A stretch of 64,000 nucleotides of DNA from NCBI GenBank assembly GCA_025175895.1, contig JAKLTH010000221.1:62001-126000 (forward strand), read 5' to 3'. This document shows positions 49,705 to 59,809 of the stretch, piece after piece. Each line of letters starts with the position of its first letter. Within the stretch, counting starts at the first letter, position 1. This DNA is from Wurfbainia villosa. Lineage: Eukaryota > Streptophyta > Magnoliopsida > Zingiberales > Zingiberaceae. Both the position numbers and the translations under genes were made by a program. The notes below the pieces were generated by a model. It was not told where the DNA came from and made no database searches. It saw nothing but the letters and a program-made list of their open reading frames with translations.

Positions 49705-52062
49705 CTACGGTCCTCGTACCAACGAGATCTTGCTCGGAAAGGTTTCACTTTTTGTCAAATTGGCCCGCTGCTTACCGAAAGAGAAAACTGATGGTTTAAT
49801 TGGGTTTAGGCTTTGAAGCAATTGCCGCGAGAAAAGATTCAAGTGGCCACAAAGTTTGGGATTGTAGCCCATGATCAGAGAGGTTTGGTGGTCAATGGCA
49901 AGCCTGAATATGTGCGGGCGTGCTGCGAGGAAAGTATCGGGAGGCTCGGGGTGGACTATATTGATCTTTACTATCAGCACCGAGTTGATAATTAAGACTG
50001 TGCCGATAGAGGAGACTGTAAGGATTGGTTGTGAAGATTTCTGAATTGTTTATTGTATGGAAATGGGTTGTTTTATGGTAACGATTGATAAATATTGAGA
50101 TCGATTGGCAGATGGGGGAGCTTAAGAAGTTGGTGGAAGAAGGCAAAGTGAAGTACATCGGTCTCTCGGAGGCTAGTCCCAACACCATCAGGCGTGCTCA
50201 TGCTGTGCATCCTATCACCGCAGTACAAATGGAATGGTCACTCTGGACTCGCGATATCGAACCAGAGATAGTCCCACTTTGCAGGTCTGTTTTGCTCTCC
50301 ATTTTGTTCACAGCTAGTGCCTATACCGTGAGTTCTAAAAATATATATCATAGCTGTGGAGTAACATGAAACAGTACGTTACACACTAAGTTTGAAAGGA
50401 ATTCATTTTCATTTGAAGCAGATGATAAGGGATATCAATCAGTGATAAAGGTTTCATTTCCAATTTGTGTTTTGCATTGTCAGTCATTTCAACAGTATTT
50501 CACGTTGACACAATTTATCGTAGTGTCTCAATGTTATGTGTTGCCATAATGAGAAACAACATGCAATAGGAAATACTTCCACTATTTTTTTCTGTTGCAA
50601 ACTTATATATATAATTTTTCATTATTACATTACTTTTATCCGGAAGATACAGAAAAAGCTTCGAGCACTCATCTTGCAAATATGATCTCCAATTCCCATG
50701 CAGGGAACTTGGTATTGGAATTGTTCCTTACAGCCCTCTCGGTCGTGGGTTTTTTGCTGGCAGAGGAGTCATTGAAAATTTGTCTTCTGATTCACCTTTG
50801 GTATAGACACTTCTCCATCTAGAAAATGCATTATGTGATTTTCCATTGCTGCTGATTACTAACCATGAGTTTGGCTCTATTGATTATTTGCAAGAACAAT
50901 ATCCCAAGATTTGCAGGTGAGAATATTGAAAAGAACAAAATTTTGTACGCTCGAGTAGAGAATCTGGCAAGAAAACACCAGTGCACGCCTGCTCAACTAG
51001 CTCTGGCTTGGGTTCTCCATCAAGGAGACGATGTGGTTCCTATCCCAGGTATTATATTTTTTGGAAAATCCTGATAATGCACGCATCATATTACTGTTGT
51101 TATCGGGATCCCTGTTGTGTTTTACTTGGTTTAAGGTTGATTAATTTATTAATGGAATGTGCACGAACAATGGGAAATTTAATTAACTGATGTTCGATGG
51201 ATGGATGAAGATGTTGTGAACTTGTTAGGTGAAGCATGTGTTGTATTAACAAAACCGATAGTGTAAAGGTAAAATCTAAACATCTTTTGCTAGCTGTTAA
51301 AGCTTCGTTAAGGCCTTGTTTGGGAGGAGGAAAGGGGAGTATAAGTAATGGAAGGAGAATGAAGGGGAAGGGAAAGAAGATTTACACCTCAAATTGATGG
51401 ATAAGAAAAAGTCCAATTTTTGTGAGGAGGAGGGGTATAAATTCATCTCCATTTCCCTCCCTTTCTCTTCCTTTCCCTTTCCCTCATTTCTTTCCAAACA
51501 GGGATAAACTTTTTTTCTTCCTTATTTACTCTTACCCTTCCATTACTTACCCCTCCCTCACCTCCTCCCAAACAAATCCTAACTCATTTCCAATTGGGAA
51601 TCTTCCTTTTAACTGCATAACTAGAAATTTGTGATTTGTAAAGTGTAATTCATCATCGTTCATTTGATATCAGCAAGCTTTGATGGGATAGTTCAAGTTC
51701 TTAAACAGCTTTATCCTTTAATCTCGTGCAAATTGAAAAACATTGCTACAAGACACAGCCATTAGGATACTCGATCACATGAAACTAGCAAATGGAAATA
51801 AATTCAGTTTCTCATGAATCCTGCTTGATTACATACATCAAAATTGTGTCTTCAATTTTCAGGGACGACCAAGATAAAGAACTTGGACGTGAACATTGGG
51901 TCTTTGAAGGTGAAGCTGACGACGGAGGATTTGAAAGAATTATCGGATGCAGTGAGCGAAGAAGAGGTTGCTGGTGATAGAGCATTCAATATATCCAAGC
52001 GGTGCAACTGGAAGTATTCTGATACACCTCCCTTGCAATTACATGGCAACTCTTCAGCGTAG
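49705..52062 (+). pseudogene. Aldo-keto reductase 3, 5'-deleted pseudogene
   Basis: Remaining blocks: the last 37 nt of exon 2 (49705-49741), exon 3 (49810-50017), exon 4 (50112-50284), exon 5 (50704-50800), exon 6 (50895-51048) and exon 7 (51863-52062). The promoter, exon 1 and most of exon 2 are missing: upstream sequence matching 42896 joins directly to exon-2 sequence matching about 43431, a loss of about 535 bp, with att at the joint. Exon 3 has four extra bases after GTTGATAA, which shift the frame and give an immediate TAA. The rest looks intact, including splice sites. Catalytic D60 is lost with the deletion, so no working enzyme can be made. Intron 6 carries a Tourist-like MITE. Confidence 0.93.
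51312..51579. mobile_element. Tourist-like MITE (PIF/Harbinger type), 268 bp
   Basis: Terminal inverted repeats ggccttgtttgggaggagg and (reverse complement of the right end) ggatttgtttgggaggagg. Target duplication TAA at 51309-51311 and 51580-51582. AKR1 and AKR2 show the empty site (cgttaactca and agttaattca). TIR and TAA/TTA target fit the PIF/Harbinger superfamily. No coding capacity. Confidence 0.92.
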
Positions 52063-52104
52063 ACTTTTCTTATTATCTTTTCTTCCGTCCCTGCGAGTTA
52101 AATA

Positions 52105-52360
52105 ATAGCCCCGGATTTGTAGCTCAACAGTTAGTAACATGAGTATTTGTCAGTAAGATTTTGGAGTCAACTGGTCCCCTCGGAGATGGCACGATGATAA
52201 AATAGGGTGATCACTTTGGAAAAGAGAACAATTAGGATGAGGATCTAAAATCCTTCCCGTCGATGACCCCTTTGTTTTTTTTCATGTCAGGGACAAATCA
52301 CGTGATTTATCCTCCTCTCGCCATGACTTTGGGACGGATGGCGGAGGCTATTAGTTAGAT
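52105..52360 (+). mobile_element. Dispersed short repeat, copy C (SINE-like)
   Basis: It contains ggatctaaaatcctt and cgtgatttatcctcctctcg with ctttgggacggatggcgg, related to copy B at 46880-47010 in the same orientation. Its left part (ggatttgtagctcaacagtt) resembles a tRNA box A, so a tRNA-derived SINE is possible. It lies just after the AKR3 pseudogene, where ELIP would be expected further on. Confidence 0.45.
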
Positions 52361-53330
52361 AGATTCTCAATTTTTTGAAAGATTTTGGAGTCAATTGGTA
52401 CAAAATATTTTATTAAATTTTTGACCTCTTTCAAGATTAATGTACCAGAGTGAAGTCCTTTATAATTTATTTATTTTTTTTTAAATCTAAAAATCGATCA
52501 TGAATACTATCACATTATACTACACTTGCACAAGAGATGTTGAATGCTTGTTTATATTTAATCAAGAAGTCTGAATTTGCCGATTATTTTTAGATATAAA
52601 TAATTATTTTTAATTTAATTTATGTGATAAATTTGAGGTGTAATTTTTTTATGGATCTTTAAAATATTTGTCCACAGTAAAATTCAAATTTATTTATTTA
52701 TTTCTTAAGTGAGTGTCGATTTTCTCTAATTTTAAACAGTTAGTAATAGTGCAATGGTAACATCGAGGTATTTATGACAAATAGTTTTGGCATCCTTTAA
52801 CTTAAATAAACATGCTTTAGAAAAAATGTTCATTTATTTTTTTCACTAATTATTATTAATCAACCCACATGTAATTTCAGTGTTGTCCGCGTCAGCACCA
52901 AGTCAACCAGTCAACGTCAACGACGACCCGGCCGGACGAATAATGACTCCGCAAAGCAGAATATAGTTTATTGCGTTTCCTTCCCTCCTAAGTCCTGACG
53001 CACACCCGCGTTCGGACTTGCAACCGTCGGATTATTACTTGGGAAATTTTTGGCCGTTGAACTAATCGACGTCGAATGAGGATTTCATCGACATGACAAT
53101 TACCCATCCTAAATCTGATCGTTCTTTCATCGTAAAAACCAAACTGGGGGCCACTGTACCCGCTATAAAAATGTTCCATTGAGAAAAATATTTTATTTCT
53201 AAAGAAATTTTTACTGCACCAATAATTTTCGGTACTTTTTTGAAATTCTCCTTGTGGTTTTAGATTAGTTGTTTACCTTTTATAAGTTTATCATTTTCAA
53301 TGAAAAGCCCCTTAGATCAGCAATACCAGA

Positions 53331-53977
53331 GGGAGTAAAAGCGCTAGCTGTTCAACTTCTATTGTATGGTGCTATGGTGCTTTGTGACCACAATATGGAT
53401 TTGAGTTTAATAAGATATTGAAAAACATATATATATATAACAAATCTATGTAAAATTATTTAAAATGTTTACGAGCTCATTAGTATTTCAAACTCATTTC
53501 AGTCGATGTGTTACAATCTTTGATTTGATGATATAAATGGACTGTTATTGTTACTACACTTTAATTAAGTGGTCAAGCAATCAAATGGTGCAACATGAAG
53601 GGCTGGGAGTCAAGTTGGCCATCTTATTTATTATTATTCACAAACGGAGAAAAGTTACGAGAGTGAAACAGAAAACCTACAAAAAATGCTATTTATCAAA
53701 TAGGTGTAAAACAAAAAATTGATGATTTTCCGATTCAAATTCCGAAATAAATATTTATTTTCTTCTTATTTAATTCCTTCCCTAGACGACTCCTCAGTCC
53801 GGTCCGGACTGCTTCGTCTTCTTAAGATGACCCGCACATGGAAGTGATCATCTGCATCTTTCTTCTTCTTCCAAATCGTTCCATCTCTCTTCTTTCCATT
53901 GGAGTTCGGAAACCCTAGCGTCGAATCTTGAGTCTTTCCTTCCTTCCCCGCCTTATCACCAAGCGAATTCTATCTCG
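53331..53977. other. Upstream region of the LIFEGUARD gene
   Basis: No coding exon. A TA tract lies at 53428-53438. A CT-rich stretch at 53840-53950 just before the start codon is probably the 5' UTR. No clear TATA box. Confidence 0.4.
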
Positions 53978-56002
53978 ATGTGGCCCAAGTATGCGAAAGG
54001 CGTGGATTTGGAGGCCGGCAGGCCGAGCGATCTCTACCCCAACATGACTGAGAGCCCGGAGCTCCGATGGGCGTTTATCAGGAAGATTTACTTCATCCTC
54101 ACCGTCCAATTGGTGATGACGGCGGCCGTCGCCGCAGTGGTCGTCTCGGTTAAACCCATCCCCCACTTCTTCGTCTCCTCTAGTGCCGGTTTGGGGCTCT
54201 ACATCTTCCTCGTGATCCTTCCATTTATCAGTATGGATTTATCCTTCTCTTTGTTTATCCTCGATTTTTCTTGGTTATATGTTAGCGATCCTTTTTGTTG
54301 TTTGATGTTTTTTTTTTTTTAATTGAGTTTGCGTTTTTGTGTGCTGCAGTTTTGTGCCCTCTGTATATGTATCAAGAACGGCATCCTATCAATCTTCTTC
54401 TTCTTGGATTGTTCACTGTGTCGATCAGCTTTGCCGTTGGGATGAGTTGTGCATTCACAAGCGGTATCTTCCTGTCTCTTACTGTTGCAAGAAATTAATA
54501 TATGAGTATCTGACAGAACAAAATACATGATTTGGGCACCTTCGGTGCTTTCCTACTTTTGTGATATATGAATTACATAACATTCCGATCTTTGTATCAT
54601 GGACAATTCTTTAAACTGTAACTACTTATTTGAAGGAAAAAGGTGACAAAACAAAGATCGAAACTACTTCATGATCATGGGTATTTTCATTGTCAATCAC
54701 CTTCCGTGGCAATGATGGTCTTTCTTAACCTTGTTATTAGACGACTAAGAACGATTTCTCAATTTTCCAGGAAAATAGAAAAAAGTTAGAATGAAATGCC
54801 TTCGTATATTTTTTGCATCATTATTAAAATGGCTGAATTTGACAGTAAGAATGTTTCTATTTTTTTTTTTAAAAACACAATTTTCTTTGGCTCTTCCTCT
54901 CTAGCTGTATCTTTATCACTTGCAGTTGGATTTGAAATTTCAGAGTTGTTAAATTTGTTTTTGAGGAATCGTTCAAACCGCCTATTTGGAGATGCTTGCA
55001 CACTGAATGACTTTGTTTATAAGCAAAGTTTTGAAAAAGCAATATTCACGTAACTAGATGGATGGTTGGAAAGCGACCATTTATTTTGATGGGAGTTAAT
55101 GTCTTTCTCCCTAAGTCTTTCTTGGTTAAATATTAGCCTTTTCTTTTAATAACCAAATTCTAGGCATATCTGAAGGGCCTGAGCTATGCTAAACTTTTAT
55201 TTTAATATGTCACAGCATATCTGCCATTCTGGATTATTAGTTGGAACCCTCTCTTGCACATATGCATTGACACCTAGTTTCAGATTGAATTTGGGTCTTT
55301 CTTGCACTTTTAGTATGCACATATTGCTTTGTGGATAGTTGTTAGTTGTTAGAAGAAAACACAGAGGAATTTTGCTGATTAATTCATTATATTTTTCCCC
55401 CTTGTCTAGCTTTCTAGAATCCTCCATGTCTTATGAATTAAAAAAAAAAAAAAAATTCAATCGTAGGTCTTTTTAGTTTATAGGAATATAAAACTTCATA
55501 AACATTTTTTTTCCGTTCCTCATCCAATAAGATTTGATTTCAAACAGGAAAAGTCATTTTGGAAGCTGCTATTCTCACAGCAGTAGTGGTGGTCAGTCTC
55601 ACTCTGTACACATTCTGGGCTGCTAGGAGGGGCCATGATTTCAACTTTCTTGGCCCGTTTCTTTTTGCTGCTGTCTTGGTATTACTGGTTTTTGTTCTCA
55701 TCCAGGTCATCCATGCTAGCCTACTTGTTTAGCTTTTCTATTTAGCTGAATGAATAATGCTTCGATAGCTTATGGTGCATCGACTTTTAATCCAGGTTCT
55801 ATTTCCACTTGGAAAACTGTCTATGATGATATACGGTGGACTGGCAGCATTGGTGTTTTCCGGCTACATCATATACGACACAGACAATCTGATCAAACGA
55901 TTTACCTATGATCAATATATCTGGGCTGCTGTTTCACTGTATCTTGACATTGTCAATTTGTTCCTTTCGTTACTCACTTTGCTCAGGGCTGCTGATAGTT
56001 GA
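53978..56002 (+). CDS. LIFEGUARD protein (BAX inhibitor-1 family), 243 aa
   Basis: Four exons: 53978-54230, 54350-54463, 55548-55705 and 55796-56002, total 732 nt, with GT-AG borders. The protein begins MWPKYAKGVDLEAG and has the family's seven hydrophobic segments: FILTVQLVMTAAVAAVVVSV, LGLYIFLVILPFI, INLLLLGLFTVSISFAVGM, ILEAAILTAVVVVSLTLYTF, FLFAAVLVLLVFVLIQ, MIYGGLAALVFSGYIIYDT and AAVSLYLDIVNLFLSLLT. The conserved IYDTDNLIKR and the closing LSLLTLLRAADS are typical. Members sit in ER, Golgi or vacuolar membranes, conduct or control Ca2+, and restrain cell death; plant LFGs also affect powdery mildew susceptibility. Length fits the family. No lesion seen. Confidence 0.96.
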
Positions 56003-56278
56003 AAATATATTAGTAATGTAACTTGATATATTTTATCTTCTTTTTTTTTTTGCTTTCTTGCATGTCATCAATCTTTAGTGTTTCAGGTACTTTGTATCGT
56101 TCCTATATTTTATCTTTATCGATCTAGACAACCACGTAATCTATAAGATGTAATTCTACTCTTACGTTTGCCAATTGTGCAACTTAATTACCATAGGAGA
56201 CCAAAGTTCTATTTCTATTTTTTTACTTTCTCCACGGGAAATTTGTAGTATGGTTTCCCTGTAGGTTAATTCCAAACA
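56003..56278. other. Spacer between LIFEGUARD and LRR exon, with intron-like border
   Basis: It holds the LIFEGUARD 3' UTR. The part from about 56195 to the LRR exon (gagaccaaagttctatttct onwards) ends in the acceptor-like ccaaacag and recurs near 63827-63925, so it is probably intron sequence of an NLR gene. Confidence 0.6.
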
Positions 56279-58363
56279 GTGGAAATCGGTAAAAACATTC
56301 GTGTGCTTATCTTGTGGAGTTGTCGTTTGGAAGAGTTACCTAACAGTATTGGCAAGTTGATACATCTCCGCTATCTTGACTTATCTTACAATTTCAAAAT
56401 TCGAAGGTTGCCCGAGTCATTATGCGACTTGTACAATCTGCAGACATTATTATTATGTTGTAACTTAGAAAGTCTCCCGCATGGCATGGCGAAGTTGATC
56501 AACTTGAGGCAATTTCATGGAGCAGAGAAGTTAATTAGCGAGATAACAGAGATCGGGAAGCTTACTTCTCTTCAGAATTTGTCTGCTTTCAAAGTGCTAA
56601 AGGATAATGGACACAAAATTTCTGAATTAAACGGTTTGAAACAGCTCCGTGGAGCACTACGTATAACTAATCTTGAGAATGTGGAGAACAAAGACGAAGC
56701 AAATATTGCTAGTTTGAAGAGCAAAGAACTCCTCCATCAGTTGGTGTTAGAATGGACATGTCTGCAAGAATCTGATTCAGACGTTAATTTGCACATCTCA
56801 GAGCAGGTGCTTGAAGGTCTCCAGCCGCATCACCACCTACAAAGTTTGACAATCACAGGATACAATGGTGCTAGACCTCCCAATTGGCTACGCGAACAAG
56901 TATATTCTAGATTGGAAAGACTTAAACTTGGAAATTGTAAAAGGTGGAACGATCTATCAGTTATTGGGCAGCTATCACAATTAAAGTTCCTCTACCTTGG
57001 GAGAACTCCAGTTCAGACCCAAATTTTCCAAAAATTATTCGATCCAAAAGACTGCAAGTTCCTCTCCCAACTAGAAGATTTGATACTAGAGGGCATTACC
57101 ATGTTGGAGGATCTCCCAAATCTCGGACAACTTCCTTGTCTCGAGTCTCTTGACATTCGGAATTTGCCGGGAGTGAAAATAGTAGGCGATAGATTCTTTG
57201 CCACAACAGAAGAAGGCAATTGCTTTCCTAGATTGCGCAGTCTCTGTTTCAAAAATATGCCAGAATGGGAAGAGTTTTATTGCTCCGATGATAGAAATTT
57301 ATTTCCCTGCTTGATGAGTCTTCATATTTCAAATTGCCAAAAGCTGCGGATGTTACCTCCCCTTCCTCCTTCAATACAATGCGTCGACTTATATAACGTT
57401 GGGCTGGTAGATTGCGCAAGATTCTGCAAAGCAATTGATGAATGTAACAGCGTAACTAATTCTACATCTGATGCAGAGTTGTCCATTGAGGAATGTCCAA
57501 ATTTGACGAGTCTAGAAGAAGGATTGCTAGCACACAATCTACGGTCGATTAGTATACATACATGTGAACGACTGTTGTGGATGCCAGTCAAAAGGTTGAA
57601 AGGACTCACCTCTTTATTCTCATTGTCAATAGCAAAGTGCCCGAGGCTCATGAGCATGACCCAAGACGAGTACATTGATTTCCAACTCCCGTCGTCAATC
57701 GGAAAATTATGTTTGTCTGATTGTGGAAATATTTTCAAATCACTGCCTGGCTGCCTGCATAACCTGACCTCATTGCGTGAGTTGACGATAAGCAATTGTC
57801 CCAATTTCGTTTCTTTACCATTAGAACCATTTCTTGAGTTGGCTGTTTTAAAAATCAAGAATTGCAATGACTTGAGATCAGTAGAAGGGCTAGCAACAAA
57901 ATCACTCAAGGAATTGAGCATTACAGGTTGTCCCAAGCTTCTACTTTTTCAAGGAATGGCACAAGCAGAGAAATCGCCACTGTGGAATTTACGGATTGAT
58001 GACACAGCGTTTGTGAAACAATCTCTCATAAAAAAATTATTAGCATCTGTAAGATATCTTGTAATCACATCCTCTTGTGAAGCGTTGATGTTTGAGGGGG
58101 AAGATCAGGAATCATTGCAAAGCTTGACATCTCTCCATTCATTATGTTTCTCCGATTGCAAGAACCTACAATCCCTGCCAACAAAGTTGTACACCCTTAC
58201 GTCCCTGCCGCTTTTGCGAATATATAATTGCCCGCAAATTCAATCTCTGCCAGAGAAGGGGTTGCCTCCTTCCCTCAGAGATTTAGACTTTCAAGGTTGC
58301 CACATGGCACTGGAGCAGCAGTTGGAAAGGCATTTGGCGAAGATTAAGAAGTCCGATAGATAA
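56279..58363 (+). pseudogene. Orphan LRR exon of an RGA-type CC-NBS-LRR resistance gene
   Basis: The frame is open for 694 codons and consists of leucine-rich repeats of the RGA2/RGA4 kind (LPNSIGKLIHLRYLDLS, KIRRLPESLCDLYNLQTLLL, LTSLHSLCFSDC). No ATG stands at its start: the frame begins after an acceptor (ccaaacag at 56271-56278) and is closed just upstream by TAA. No NB-ARC (P-loop, GLPL, MHD) or coiled-coil sequence exists in the 0.3 kb between it and the LIFEGUARD gene. The block is therefore a 3' exon copied or left without its 5' part. NLR proteins sense pathogen effectors in the cytoplasm through the LRRs; without the NB-ARC switch it cannot signal alone. It is fully open, so the event is recent or the piece is kept by selection, perhaps spliced to something else. 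It ends LAKIKKSDR. Confidence 0.82.
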
Positions 58364-59600
58364 CGTCGTACCCACTCTTCATTCCGCCATTAGCTGACGA
58401 TGGTTATGTGGAGGTAAAATCACAATAGAATTTTTTTTTCATCAGTAGAGTAATACATTTGCTATTCATTGGTATCGCCTCTCAATATTTTGCTTCCAGA
58501 AATTAGATCGCATAAATGAAACTTGTTTTCTCTTACATTTTGACTTAAGAAATTGTTAATTTATGAATCAAATGTCTTGGATGAGAGATGTGATACTGAG
58601 ACAGTGATCCGTATTTAAAAGCTAGAAGTAGATTGAACTGTCAGTATTTGACAAATAAAAACACACACATGCACATAAATTTATGTTATTTCTGAGTCAA
58701 ATCCTAGTTCAAGTAAACAGGCTTTTAACACGTTGGATCAAATTAAATGTTCTAGTTTGTGAAAATAAAAAGCTTTAAGCAGTTGGTTCATTTGTTGATT
58801 TGTGTATTAATTACCAGTCTAATGCCTCCATCGTTTACCTTCTCTACGCTACTGATGCTATCTTAACAAAGTTCCTACAAGTGCAACTTGTTTTTTCTTT
58901 TCTTCTGAAATGATTCTTTCCCCCTTTTGACAATGCAACTCATTTCTTTTGGCTTCTTGTTAATGCAGTTAACACACTGAACTAGAATGATTTTTTTTTT
59001 TTTAAATAGCCAGCCACCTATAAATATTGGAGCTCTCTGAGAGATAAATGTTGGCTATCTTTCAACATGGTAATGCGTATCACCAGGTATCATTTTCTTT
59101 TCTTGAAAGAGGTTAAACAAGGGCATTATAACTGTCTTTTTTAGTTATGTATGTCTTCTCTTTTTTTTTTCCTGCAAAACTGATACCTCGGATCTTTTAG
59201 TTGTCAATGTTGACTGATCAAATAGTTGTTGTAATTCAAAAAAATAACATGAGAGCAGGCTAATGTTGGCGATGTTCGAAGGGCATGGAGGGCTGAAAAG
59301 CGATTAAAGGGTCGGCACTGATGGGGAACATTTGGAGTTGCCGACTGAGAAGGAAATGAAAGAAGCCATTGGCGGAACCAAAAACGTTGCTGCTCGTCCA
59401 CCATGGCGTTTCGATCCTCCGATTTGATCTAACAGAACCATTTGAAGCAGCAACGAAATCGTTGACGACCACAAAAGCCACAGAATTCGTGGCCGGGGAG
59501 CAAGAGATGAAATAGGAATTGTGATCTTCGAATTTGTTATGCTCAAAAGGCTAACAATGGTTAGTCTCATTCAAACAGTACCTATTTAGCCGTATGAAAG
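58364..59600. other. Intergenic, no gene recognised
   Basis: AT-rich, with short open frames only. Minus frames at 59204-59570 match nothing I know. Confidence 0.4.
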
Positions 59601-59611
59601 ACATCTTTCTA

Positions 59612-59806
59612 TACAGATTTTCTTTCCACTTTTGGAACAGTCTACCATGATTGTAGGGTAGACTGGCAGTGTTGGTGTGCTTCAGCTACGTTGTATATGA
59701 CACTAACAATCTTCCGCTACGATCAATATGCATGTCTGTCCAGCCATTTCACTGTAGCCCGCATCCTGAATCTGTTCGAGAGTGCTGATAATTGAAAGTA
59801 TAGTTC
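59612..59806 (+). pseudogene. Relic of the last LIFEGUARD exon
   Basis: It aligns with LIFEGUARD exon 4 (55796-56008) through shared blocks: ttccact..ggaa, actggcag.attggtgt, tatgacac..acaatct, acgatcaatat, ttcactgta and gtgctgata.ttgaaa. Several small deletions break the frame. It shows that a segment reaching at least from LIFEGUARD exon 4 was duplicated to the right. Confidence 0.85.
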
Positions 59807-59809
59807 ATC

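Larger units (their letters stand above)
49090..53330. repeat. Tandem unit 3 of the AKR-ELIP array (truncated)
   Basis: It starts like unit 2 (leader and exon-7 relic), then has a deletion into AKR3. ELIP is absent; after 52090 sequence unlike units 1 and 2 is found, and unit identity returns near 52740-53000 (tcaacgtcaacgacgac) and 53270-53310. Confidence 0.8.
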
